From Beroe ovata (Eukaryota > Ctenophora > Nuda > Beroida > Beroidae): a stretch of DNA of 64,000 bases. The stretch spans positions 507,146 to 571,145 of the forward strand of contig CAMPET010000004.1 of the NCBI GenBank assembly GCA_946803715.1, in the 5' to 3' direction. This document shows positions 9,890 through 21,273 of the stretch, in pieces. Every line of letters starts with the position of its first letter. Position 1 is the first letter of the stretch. A program made the position numbers and the translations under genes. The notes beneath the pieces were generated by a model. That model was not told the DNA's origin and made no database searches. It saw nothing but the letters and a program-made list of their open reading frames with translations.

Positions 9890-12800
9890 TCACCACTTTA
9901 TCTCCGACTGTGAACGAGAACGGTGAACGCTCACCTCCAGTACCTCGGCCGGTCTGTCACACGACGTGAGTTCGCTGTGCGCGCGTTGCACGTGCGGTGT
10001 GACGCGCGGCACAGGAGGCACGTGCGGTTCTTCCTCCTCGTGATAGGACGAATCCTCATCCACGTGGAACCCCATCATCCTCTGATGAGCACTTTCCTCC
10101 TCATCAACCTCCCCATGTGCGTCTGGGAGCGGCTCCTCTGCCACTTGATCAATGGACGGCTCATCAGCCGCATCATTATCCATGCCGCATGGCTCCTTCG
10201 TGATTACTGGCTCAGTATCGCCATTATCCTCGGGCGCTCTGAGATAGGAGCTTGTTGAGATGAACTTCATATTAACACTAGGGAACAATATGAATATTCC
10301 ACACATGTTATAACATGGGTGTGGTCATGGTTTCTGACTAACTTCCGCTTGGAGTGTACAATGGTTGTCTTCTTCTTTATTGTGGTCAGAGAGTGAGGCC
10401 CACCTGACATACCAGCTTGTTGAGCGACTAATTCACATATGCTCAGAGGACACCTGGTTGATAATATATTCAAAAATATTCCGGGAATAAGTGGGAAATG
10501 ATGAGAATGAGTTTATAAAATAACAAGAGGGCGCTGCAACGAGAGAACAGTGGAGTTGTCAGAATGTTCAAGTAAGCCGAGGATTGATAATGATAGTGAA
10601 TGAGATATCGGAACTATACAGCGCTATCACCGTTACCCACCATAGCACTAAACACGGGGCACAGACAACAGAGAGGAAGCCGAGGAGACACCAATATCCG
10701 GTTGTCATGCCACCCCCTGGTGCGCACCGTCCAATGTCCTGTCCTTCATCGTCCAGCGTGTCCTTTGTCAGGTGATACCTGAACAATTATTGCAAGAAGG
10801 TTGCAAGAAAAAGCATCTCAGTTCATTCAAGAAAGTTCAGCGTTGACTGACGGTCTAAAACCACATTGATGGGCGTGGTCAATTCCCGCATGCGCAAATC
10901 ACAGCTGGGTGTGATAACAGCCGGCATGTGTGTTACTGTGTTACTTACCAGGCTCCTTTATAGCACTGGACACAGCAACATCTATCTAGGGAATCCCTCA
11001 ATTTGTTCGGTGCTGAGGGACAAAGCTCATCCGTACGGACATCATCACCAAAATCGAACTGTTTCTGACAGTGCCTGAGAGCAACAACAGGTTACATATT
11101 GTGTTACATGTTGCGTAACACGTGTTACCATGGTAACCATGGTAACCCCATCACGCGTGACACCGCTACAACGTACTTGCATCTCTGAAACTTCTCCTCC
11201 ACTAACTCCTCCTCCTCCTGCAGCTGTGAATCATCGTGGACTGGAGTTGACGAGTCGCCTGAAACAACAACCATGTTAGGGAACAAGTGACACGACTGAC
11301 ATGAGGCAGTCATACCACTCCCTTTTGGTGTTTATTTGCACATCGTTCACAATGTGACACCAGATGATACCAGGACAAGCCCCTACCCTCTCATCCCTGG
11401 GGCCTGGCGCTATTTATGTCCTACAAGGTGACACCCATATATCACACCACTCATATTATACCACCCATACAACTGCTGCAGTGCTTTGCCCTATTGCTCA
11501 TCAAAACAGCTCTGATTATCCAAAAAACCCCTCACTTTTCACACCCTCTCACAGCTCTTCACTGTGTCACTACTGACACACTGAGAAGTTTATACCCAAA
11601 TCCAAACCTATTATGCACAGCCTTGTCACACTACTTTACGCACCCCCACCAAGATTTGCACACCCTTGTCACACTACTTTACACACCCCAACCCAGAATT
11701 ACACAGCCTTGTCACACTTCTTTACGCACCCAAACCCAGAATTGCACACCATTATCGCACTACTGCACGCACCCCAACCCAAATATGCACACCATTATCG
11801 CAGTGTTGAAGGAGGGGTGAAGAGCAGGTTTCAAGCGGATGGCTCATTCATCTGGCTCGCTTTAGGATGGCGGTATATCAGGGTGAGCGGATAATCACCA
11901 ATTATACTTATAGTCAAGTAGTTATGGAGAAACCAGTCGCGGGGTTACCAATATATCCGGTTACCAGCTGGTACCAGATATCATACACAGCAACAGTAAA
12001 CACAGCTAGTCGTTACCAGGTAACACGGAGGTAAAACGAATGTCTTGTTACAGGGCCGAGGAGAGATGACTTGCAGTAATTTTTAGAAGTAACATGAAAA
12101 CATTGCAACGAAATGACAGAACTTTTTGTTGTCAAAATCTCTCAGAAAACCTCCTCTACAACATTACGTGCTATAAACAAAACAAGAGATCACCATCACG
12201 TCAGAAGAACAACAAACTGCGCGTGACTGGGAAATACTGTGGACTAGGAACTGAAATTCATCTTTAGCCCTGCTTTGATTCCCTTACACCATACCGAATC
12301 CGATTATTGAGGCAAAGGTAGGTACAGCCAAACGCTGACAGTATGCGTAATGCATAATATGGACATTGTACATTGTAGGTACACACAGGCAAGTCACAAA
12401 CACACAATAGGTAGGTACCTACCTACCTATAACACAGACAGACATGCAACGGCAAAGGAGAAGTGATATTGGAGAAGTGATTCTGTCAATATCGGCACTT
12501 TCTGACGATTCCTACCTAAAACCTATCCCACAACAATAACATCCTAAACAACCTAACACCCAAACACTACATAATACATTCAGACTAAGGGTAACGAGAT
12601 GGAAGACTATTATTATAGCAAAATAAACGTACAATAGCAGGTAGGTAGGTACTATGGGTACTATAGAACGAATGGGTGAGTGAAGGGGTGGGGACTGGTT
12701 GTTAGTAAAATATAGATCACAGCACTTAGGTCTACTATAGATGTTAGCTACAAAGCAGTTGTTGTTGTTGTTGTTGCTAGACACACTACGATAATATGGG

Positions 12801-15800
12801 ACAGCTGGGTTAAGAGGGTCGAGGGAGTCCAGCAGGGATGTGTGTGTGTGTGTGTGTGTGTNNNNNNNNNNNNNNNNNNNNNNNNNNNNNNNNNNNNNNN
12901 NNNNNNNNNNNNNNNNNNNNNNNNNNNNNNNNNNNNNNNNNNNNNNNNNNNNNNNNNNNNNNNNNNNNNNNNNNNNNNNNNNNNNNNNNNNNNNNNNNNN
13001 NNNNNNNNNNNNNNNNNNNNNNNNNNNNNNNNNNNNNNNNNNNNNNNNNNNNNNNNNNNNNNNNNNNNNNNNNNNNNNNNNNNNNNNNNNNNNNNNNNNN
13101 NNNNNNNNNNNNNNNNNNNNNNNNNNNNNNNNNNNNNNNNNNNNNNNNNNNNNNNNNNNNNNNNNNNNNNNNNNNNNNNNNNNNNNNNNNNNNNNNNNNN
13201 NNNNNNNNNNNNNNNNNNNNNNNNNNNNNNNNNGTGTGTGTGTGTGTGTGTCATGTGGAGGGTACACTGTACAGCTGGTGTTTGATACCCCGGGAAAAAC
13301 ACTGCATAGCGCTGAGCGCAGAATACAATCACTGACAATTATAATAGGTAGGTTACTGGAAAACTTTTACATATGATCAACATTCAACACCACCCATCCC
13401 CCCCACAAAAGAGAAAGGGCAAACAAGAGAGCTGCAAAGGGAGGATCAATTATTTCCAAATGCTTGGCCTCTCCATCGCACTATTACATGATATAAAGGT
13501 ATAACCACATAGCTTACGTACATTGGTAACAATACAGCTGTACACAATAGTTAGTCATGTATACAATGTTCCTTTATCTCTAGTACCGGCACAGGAGTAG
13601 GTATGTACGCATATATATTTGAGCGGCATATAGGAGCATGTGTAATCAAGCCAGTGCTGTCACGTGACACATTGGGATAGGAGAGAGAGAGAGAGGAAGA
13701 GAGGAGCGTTCAAGAGCTGCTGAATAATAGGTGGGATTCTATCTACCGACTGGGTGGGTGGAATCCCAGTGATTCTATCTTGGGATATTTGACAGTTGCA
13801 TTCATTTCACACATAGGTAGGTACACACAAACACAATCATATTATCATACAGACTAGTAGGTACCTACCTACCTACCTACAGCAACTGAAACACACACAC
13901 ACANTGGTGCCGCTCAAGGGATGGCCAGCTAGTCTCACTACGAATCTACCACAAGTAACACAAGTAAGTAACACACACACACACACACACACACCCATAC
14001 CGGACCCACGCACACAAAGGGAAGGATGTAGTCATGCGATCATGAGAATGGTCACTAACCAGTCTTAACAATTACTGCCGCAGAAGTCGACTCAGCCAGG
14101 GCTAATCTACCACTGTCTTGTAATTTGATCGTCGAGTCCCCCGCCGCGACTTGAGAAGGGGAAGGGGACACGCCGCTCCCCTGGTGCGAGTAGTAACCTG
14201 GAACTTGGAAGTGAGGACTGAGGTGTCGAGGTGATGAGTAGAGTGATTTCTGTGTGCCGGAAGGGAGAAGTGAATGGTGAGTAACGGAGGGGGAATGAGA
14301 AAAGGAAGGTCAAGAACAAGAAGAATTTTTGGAAGTTTTACTGGAAAGATAGGGAGTTAATCTAAAAAGGGGAGAGCTGAGTTGAATGGGCCGGGAAAAG
14401 GTGAGTTAAAGGGTAGAATTAGTGCAGTCATAATTGATGGAATTAACCTGAGCTAGCTGAGCGGGAAAGGTCACTGAAGTTACTGTGTACGGAGGAAGAC
14501 GCTTTTGGAGCAAAGCGGTCAACGCTCAACAGATCCTTGATGTTCTCTTCCTTGACTGTACACTCTCCAGCAGTGTTAGATACCCGCTGAAAATCATTTT
14601 CTAGGGAAAATCGGGACTTCTGGGATTATTGAAGTAAAAGAAGGGGAAATCCCAAAAGAGGTTTCGGCGAGGTTCGAACTCGCGACCTTCTGCGTGTGAA
14701 GCAGACGTGATAACCACTACACCACGAAACCTTGCATTGTAATACAAGTTTACTAGTCATATCCTATGGGATCTGATAAGAGGCCTGGAAAATTATACGA
14801 ATTTTATCACTTGATTGTACTGCTCGACAAATCAGATCGGATCTCAATGATTTAAAAACGGGCTATCTCCATGCAGATGATTAAAACGCGCGCACTAAAG
14901 CACGCAGCGCACGCTATTTCTATCAAAGAAAATGTATTCTAAGAGGCTTTGTATCAAGATAAAGTCTTCGCGCCGTACAAAACAGTATGATTCAGCGTGA
15001 CTGCAGTACCTATCATTGTATTGAAGATGGGGACAATGGTGTGACAATTATCTCCCCTCTTTTTGGTCCGTTGGTGGTCAATGTACCTATTGCTGCTGTA
15101 CTTTGTACCCGAATTATAGCACACCTGAGTGTGCCCTGTATTCCATCAGCGCGCGCGGTGATACTATAAGACCATTGACCACGCAAGCAGAGTCTCTGTG
15201 ATTGAATGTATCATTATGAGTGTGACTACAGTACATATGGAGAATGTATTCTGTATATTGAAGGGGTATAATAGGATTGGGCACACAACGGATTGCTTGT
15301 TCTACACTTGACTACTGTGCTAGCGATGGTACAAATATTACTTTTATGCGCTATAAAGAACAAATACACATTACACACACAGACAGACAGACACACACAG
15401 ACACACACAAAGACAGAGATGGACACATACAACAGACAGACACAGAAACAAAAATACACACAAACCGCGCCTTTTATCTGCTCATAAAGATTACTGAAAC
15501 ATAAGAGAAATGACAAAGAAAGCTATAACAGAATTAGCCTTGAAAATCAAAACGGCAAAACATATAATTCGGATCACTTTTGAACATCCTTAGCTATACT
15601 GTTGACAAAGCATATTACACAATAAAAATGGTCACGTGTGTTTGTGTGTTCACTGTTCATGTGTGTGTGTAATACATACTCTGTGTAATGTGTTTCTGTG
15701 CGTAGCTTCGTCCAAGAGCTATTGTTTTAACAAATGTGTTCACTATGTTTTTGCTGGGTTTAGTCTTTACAACAACAACAGCTGGTGGTGCTGGCCCCAT

Positions 15801-18800
15801 TATCTGCATTAACCACCTGCTACCATGCATTGCATGGTCCTCATTAGTAGCTCAAACCGGGTGCTTTCTACGTTACCAGGGTAAACGCCCAACTCACACC
15901 ACTTTTTTAGCCATGTCTGATGTCATTGAAGTGCTGAAGATAAAGTAAATTAATCCACTCATTATACTCTGCGTTTTATTCCTCAAGAGCTGTTGAAAAT
16001 AACCATAATGTGAACTCACACCACTTCATAGTAATATAACTATCGGAAACATAGGGTTCATACCAGTTACCCCACATAACATTCTCATTTGTATGACAGT
16101 CTTATATCAGATTGAGACATGTCATATACCTATTACCTACCGTTGTTCTATACCCATACGTACTCCGAGATATTACGATTTTTAAGAAATATATTAGACT
16201 ATTAGAGTTCATTCCGCGAGAAACGACTTTGAATAGGTATAATTCCCATTCCCTGCCCAAGAATGATATACCAACTCAGAATAATCAATAAACCGACCTC
16301 GCTGACACTCTGTTACCGGGAAGTGTCTTTCCGAAGAGAGACATCAGATGGAATAGTAATTTGAAAAGTAATGCCCACTTGTTACTTTCATTACCCAGCT
16401 AGTAGTTCGCTTTGTGCAGGCCCCAAGCTCTTCGAAATATCATCATATGAGGTGTTGTCCAGTTAATTGAAAATAGTTACATATATCAGTGAAACAGATG
16501 GTACCAACTACCAGTGAAGCATATAGCCTAGTTAGACGGTGGTGTCAAATTGAGCACCTTGCCATAGAAGGTGCTAGCTCAAGCGATGGAAACATGTGAT
16601 TAACAACGTAAGAAATGTTCACTTTTAGGTACTAGCTAAATTTCGTACAATATAAACGAAGTAGTTCAATATAATATGGAGGTGTCAAAACTTGATCAAG
16701 GAAACCAGCGCCCTTCTTCCACATCTGTTACAGATTTGAGATTGGTATAAAACTTAACCCCTCACTGGAAGAGAATTATTCTACAATCATGATGAAGTCC
16801 ACTCTTCTCTTCTCCCTCCTTCTCAGCCTTGCTGTTTCTAGCAGTGTTCGCGATCTCTTCAGACAAGCGATGCAGAAGTACGCGGCAAAAGACCGTATTC
16901 TCCTCAAGTCTGAATCCCCAGAAATGCTAGAGAAACGGTTCAAGTCATTTGCCAAGTTCCACGCAATGGTAGAGGAAGTGAATAACGATGATTCCCGTCC
17001 GTACAGAGCTGCAGATAACTTCATGTCCATTCTTACAGAAGAGGAACGACAACTCCGACTAGGACTGAATGTTACCGAATTTACACCATCTGAGAAAGAA
17101 GACCTCGTATCACGGAAAAGAGCAGCCATTCCAGAAAAAAGAGACTTCAGCTCTGTGCTTCCCGACATCAAGGATCAGGAGACTTGTGGATCCTGTTGGG
17201 CATTCGGAGCTGCCGGCTCTCTAGAGGGCGAGATCTTCTTCAAAACCGGAAAGAGGAAAGTTAGTCTGTCAGAGCAGGAGTATATGGAGTGTTCGACAAC
17301 TAGCAACGCCTGCAGAGGAGGCTGGCCGACTAGGTGTTACGACTACTCAAGGAAAACAGGAAGAGTCGCTCCGAATAGTGCTTACCCTTACCTCAATCGA
17401 GACAGAATGAGGTGCAATGCTAACGATGACACCCCCAATGCCCTGGCTGACAGCAATGTCTTGGTTGCGGGCAGTACTTACCTCTCTAGAGGAGATGATA
17501 ATCTACTGACCGGTGCAAGCAAACATATCATATCTGTTGCTATATATGCTAACGGCTACTTCATGGGATACGACGATGGTCTTTACGTGGATAACAACTG
17601 CCAAGAACAAGTCAATCATGCTGTCAATGTAGTGGGATATGGCACGAAGGATAATAGGAAATACTGGAAGATAAGAAACAGCTGGGGTCTGGACTGGGGC
17701 GAGGCAGGTTACATGTTCATGGATAGGGAGAAACAGAACATGTGCAAAATCTCCACATACCCTCACTATCCCACAGTGAGATGTAGGAATGCTGGTACCT
17801 GCACAGCACCAAGCCCTGACGAAGGCGATACTTCCGATAATGAAGAAGAAGAACAAGAAGATGAGGGTGATGATATTTGCTTCGATAACCCGATAAGCAT
17901 GACTGATTGCAAAAGCAGCTACAAGGTTGCAAAAAAACTGTGCCCGGATGCAAAAAATTGCTCTATTGCCAGATTCGGTAGAAAGTGCTTCATGGCCCCA
18001 AATAATTCGGAGGATGTATCGCACAAACTAATGTTGCCCTGCACCAAAAACGTGACTTGGGGAAGCGATCAAGTATGCACGAGGAAGTTTTATCTGGGTG
18101 ACGGTATGAAGAGCATAGAAGCTGCACGTCAGGCATGCGCAGATAATGTCCCTGCTTGGAGGTGTATGGTGGTGAAGAAGGGAACTCATTTCCATGCTAC
18201 CAACGGAAAGAAAAGTGGGAAGAGATGGCTTGACCGAACATTCCCATGTCAAGATCTTTGCAATACGAAAGGGGGGATGGTGTACTGCAGTGACTGCAAT
18301 TGCTGCAAGCACAAGCACGTCTGTCCTGACACCAACACTCGAGTCTAACCTCTACTCTCGGATCAATTTGCTTCTTTTTATCTGATTTATGTTATCTAAC
18401 TATGTTATCTAACAAAAACCAAATTAATTTTCTTAGCGCCATATCTTGGTCTCCAGATAAATCCCCAATCAGGAATATTAACGTAGAGTTTCCGATTAAC
18501 AGTTACGCTGTACCTAGGTTAACAAAGAACTCCTTCAATTCATTGATGAATGCTATATGAGGTGTCTCAAAAATTTCACATCCATATCATAAATTCGGTC
18601 GTCACGTCAAAATCCACTGTAGAGATAATATGATCACTTTCCATGGTACTGCCATGCAAAGATAACGTCCCAACCCGAAAGTTTCGAATAGTGCGGAAGG
18701 AAAAATTCCACTATCCTGCTATATGGTTGCGACAAGTGGGGAAAGATGGCTACATCGGATATTCTGCATGGGTTTGAAAATACACAGATAATTGAATGGT

Positions 18801-21273
18801 GTTAGTAGTGCATCGACTGTAATAGCTGTTGGAACTTGGAAGGTGCAGTCAGTAGTGACTGGCGGCTGCTGCCAGACCAGATGATCCTGTCCAAAGATCC
18901 ACATTGTAGAATGTAGTAAGGTAGAAGTCTTAATCTTCAACTGATAATCAAAGTCCATTAACTGACTTGCTTGATGCAGTTCGCACTCAATAATGAGATG
19001 TCTAATACCATGAAATTGTGTCTTCGTTGTAACCAATCGTTCAAGGTACATAAAACAATGTAGAATAGTACAAATCAGTACGACCTAACCTCCCAGGAGC
19101 TATCTGACAGACGTAGCCTTGACCGAATTGCTTAATTCCTTGGAGGAGCTTAAATTTTTGTGTCAGAGTAGGTAATGACAGATACCTATCCTGCTAATAC
19201 TATCTACTAAGATATCATAAAAAGTGGTGGGACTGCTAGAAAAGTTGATCACCGCACTCCATCATTCAATACACAGAATAACTAATCACTTACTGTGGAG
19301 CCGCATATAGCGGCCGTTTCTCACACAGTGTTTCCTCGTGTCGAGCTGATGACAACAGAAGAACAGAGCAAACGAGGGTGAGGGGAGATGATATATATAC
19401 AGCTTTGCACAAGGCAGTGGGCTACTGACAAGAGGATAATTAGGCCCATTACTGAGGGAAGAGAGAGAGGGGGAGACCAAGTACAATTCATGAGAGGGAG
19501 AGAGAGCACGGTCTAGGCATGCAAGGATCAGGGGAATAAGACGAGAGAGGAAGGGTGTGGAGACACAACCTTCGTCCAGATTTATTCACATGTGGGGAAT
19601 CTACAGCAGCGCCTTAGTATTATAGATGTGTCACACATCATGTGTGATCATCATTACGTGAGTGTAAGTTATGTGTCGCCACGAGTATAAAGCGTGACAG
19701 TATACAACAGTGTGAGTCCATGTATTGCAGTGTATGTACCGCACGTCATATGGTAATTGTACCTGGTCAAACAGAGAATCCACTCGAATCTTCGTAACAG
19801 TTTGTCCTGAAAATGTAAACACCTTCAAAAGCAGACCTGATCAGTATGGCGAAAAAACGACACAATCTCTCGGCCCTCGAACAATAATCTACAGTGGCAA
19901 AACTACTAGAAAAAAAACACCGATACACAGTGTGTATTACACGCACAAACAGACCTACCTGATAGAAGTAATAGCTGCTAAGACAAAAGGCAGAGAGTTC
20001 AACGGACTCCAAGAGCTACCTCCTCCATTATTATTGCCATTATTAATTGCTTTATGAAAGGATAGGCGCCTCGTGTGCGATAATCTTATATCGGCTAATT
20101 CGTGTGCTATGTAAAGAGTATTGATCATCAAGTTAAGTCGCCGTGGTTTCGATGTTCATGGTGGGATATCGCATAGTTTATGGCTTTATACAATACAAAA
20201 TATGATTGGCCATCAATGAATCAGAGGCGCTGAGACTTGCTACAATACAAGCAGCTCAACTCAGGGACGAAAGGTGGACCAAACAAAGAAACAAATTGAT
20301 AACACAATAGATCGACGCTGGTATCTGATTTACACATGCAAAGCATGGTCCCCATACTGCAACCACACACAATTTAACACGTGAAAAATCACATGAACAC
20401 CTCTATGCAGATGCAAACAATGTACCTTCGTACATAGAATGGCATAACATATAATGGGATAAACATTACACTGCCCACGTACCTTTACAAATGCACAGCT
20501 CATTGAGAAAGTCGTTAGCTAGTTTGAGAGTCGGGAACTGGAGAGCGTCAGAGTTAGTCCCTGTGAGTCGAGTATCCCCCCTCCGTATATGAATGAGTCG
20601 TGGATCTCTCTTATCGGGGTAAAGACAACTGGAGCGCAAGTTATAGCAATACACCTGAGGACATGTTATCTTGTGCACATGTGGTGCTCTGGCGCGCGGT
20701 TGTAACAATTAAGTTCCCTACAAAGGATGTAGCAATCCATAGAGGAACTATAGGTATAATCATTAACCACGAGTGTGATAGTGATTTGCCAACTCCTTGC
20801 ACTCTTGCAGGGACGCTCTCCTCACAAATAGTTCTGTCTCCCGTACACCATGAATAATTGATTGTTACCAGAACGGAGATTGAGATCAAGCTATACCTTG
20901 TCATGATTCTCGTGAATGAGGAGGTTGAAAGAGTATTTTGTATTGTCTGTCACTGTAGTGTCACCACCAGTTGTTGTCCTTGTCCCATCTTCAGATACTG
21001 AGATTGTTATGATCTTACAAGCTTCTCAGTTTCATTAGATAGTCTTATGATGAAAGCATTTCCTATAGAAAATTCAATAACCTGATGGGCTGATGTTCAT
21101 AGGTATTGTTTTAACGTGATGTTGGCTAAGTTAAAAGTTTTGTTAATTCCAGAGATCTGATACATGGACTCACATAACGGCTGTCTGTCAAAAGTTAACT
21201 TCACATCTCCAATTACTCTTTGAACCTGGTTATTTTCTAGTCTCAACAACACTGCATCCATTCCATAGAATAT
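9890..21273 (-). CDS. SPRED-like protein (EVH1 plus Sprouty domain), incomplete model
   Basis: SPREDs inhibit Ras-ERK signalling at membranes. EVH1-like exons: 21273-21174, 20997-20897, 20654-20483; here FNLLIHENHDK and ALQFPTLKLANDFLNEL match EVH1 strands and the final helix. Middle exons: 14586-14448 and 14197-14060. Sprouty-domain exons: 11258-11177, 11074-10949, 10778-10641, 10453-10343. The last exon is 10238-9890. The Sprouty part keeps CKHC, ELCPSAPNKLRDSLDRC, CVQC, a YHL block and YWCLLGFLSVVCAPC, aligning with vertebrate SPRED; several usual cysteines are absent. All seven 3' exons join in phase. The first exon(s) and at least one exon between 20483 and 14586 are missing (phase 1 leaves, phase 0 enters). 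The final exon adds an acidic tail of about 115 residues not found in vertebrate SPREDs; its junction uses a GTTAGT donor and is the least certain. The Sprouty half is strong; EVH1 and single-gene status are moderate. Confidence 0.72.
11125..11145. promoter_or_regulatory. Palindromic X-box-like site
   Basis: GTTACCATGGTAAC at 11124-11137 overlaps a second CCATGGTAAC ending at 11145, within a SPRED intron. It fits the RFX consensus GTNRCC(0-3)RGYAAC. Confidence 0.45.
11620..11812. repeat. ~42-bp minisatellite
   Basis: About four to five copies of a unit like CGCACCCCAACCCA plus GAATTGCACACC plus TTATCGCACTAC. It lies in a SPRED intron. The open frames across it on the plus strand are repeat artefacts. 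Confidence 0.75.
12838..13252. repeat. (GT)n microsatellite with 372-base assembly gap
   Basis: GT repeats flank Ns at 12862-13233. The true repeat length is unknown. It is in a SPRED intron. CVCVCV and THTHTH frames are artefacts. Confidence 0.95.
14660..14731 (-). tRNA. tRNA-Val(CAC)
   Basis: The 72-nt sequence folds as a standard cloverleaf. The acceptor stem GGTTTCG/CGAAACC is perfect over 7 bp. The anticodon arm TCTGC-TTCACAC-GCAGA gives anticodon CAC. The T-arm is GCGAG-TTCGAAC-CTCGC, containing the B box. CCA is not encoded. A TTTT Pol III terminator follows at 14657-14654. It lies in an intron of the SPRED-like gene, on the same strand. Confidence 0.95.
15362..15465. repeat. (ACAGAC)n-type microsatellite
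   Basis: Imperfect CA/CAGA repeat with AGACAGACAGACACACACAG blocks. No gene. The surrounding 14.8-16.7 kb stretch is intronic to the SPRED-like gene and shows nothing else beyond short GT runs near 15640-15670. Confidence 0.8.
16746..16752 (+). promoter_or_regulatory. TATA box of the nested protease gene
   Basis: TATAAAA lies 37 bases before the ATG at 16789. With usual TATA-to-start spacing the 5' UTR would be only about 10-15 nt. It supports an independent promoter for the nested gene. Confidence 0.6.
16789..18348 (+). CDS. Secreted papain-family (C1A) protease with cysteine-rich C-terminal domain
   Basis: A single exon encodes 519 residues. Residues 1-20 form a signal peptide. A degenerate I29-type propeptide spans about 25-100. 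The mature papain domain runs from about 115 to 333, with oxyanion Gln130, catalytic Cys136 in CGSCWAF, His278 in VNHAVNVVGYG and Asn297 in IRNSWG, so it should be active. Typical cathepsin L/B-like proteases end near 330. Here a linker (340-362) with an acidic run of Asp/Glu leads to an extra domain (363-519) holding 16 cysteines, including a dense cluster near 500-512. I do not recognise that domain; several NxS/T sites suggest an extracellular or lysosomal location. The start was chosen because the first ATG begins the signal peptide; a second ATG follows directly. The gene sits antisense within an intron of the SPRED-like gene. Confidence 0.92.
   Translation: MMKSTLLFSLLLSLAVSSSVRDLFRQAMQKYAAKDRILLKSESPEMLEKRFKSFAKFHAMVEEVNNDDSRPYRAADNFMSILTEEERQLRLGLNVTEFTPSEKEDLVSRKRAAIPEKRDFSSVLPDIKDQETCGSCWAFGAAGSLEGEIFFKTGKRKVSLSEQEYMECSTTSNACRGGWPTRCYDYSRKTGRVAPNSAYPYLNRDRMRCNANDDTPNALADSNVLVAGSTYLSRGDDNLLTGASKHIISVAIYANGYFMGYDDGLYVDNNCQEQVNHAVNVVGYGTKDNRKYWKIRNSWGLDWGEAGYMFMDREKQNMCKISTYPHYPTVRCRNAGTCTAPSPDEGDTSDNEEEEQEDEGDDICFDNPISMTDCKSSYKVAKKLCPDAKNCSIARFGRKCFMAPNNSEDVSHKLMLPCTKNVTWGSDQVCTRKFYLGDGMKSIEAARQACADNVPAWRCMVVKKGTHFHATNGKKSGKRWLDRTFPCQDLCNTKGGMVYCSDCNCCKHKHVCPDTNTRV

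Noticed and set aside
12512-13376. Long frames through CVCVCV/THTHTH
   Set aside because: They run through a GT microsatellite and an assembly gap.
18719-19051. 110-residue minus-strand frame, considered as the missing SPRED exon
   Set aside because: No EVH1 or kinase-binding homology and no splice sites with the needed phases (1 in, 0 out).
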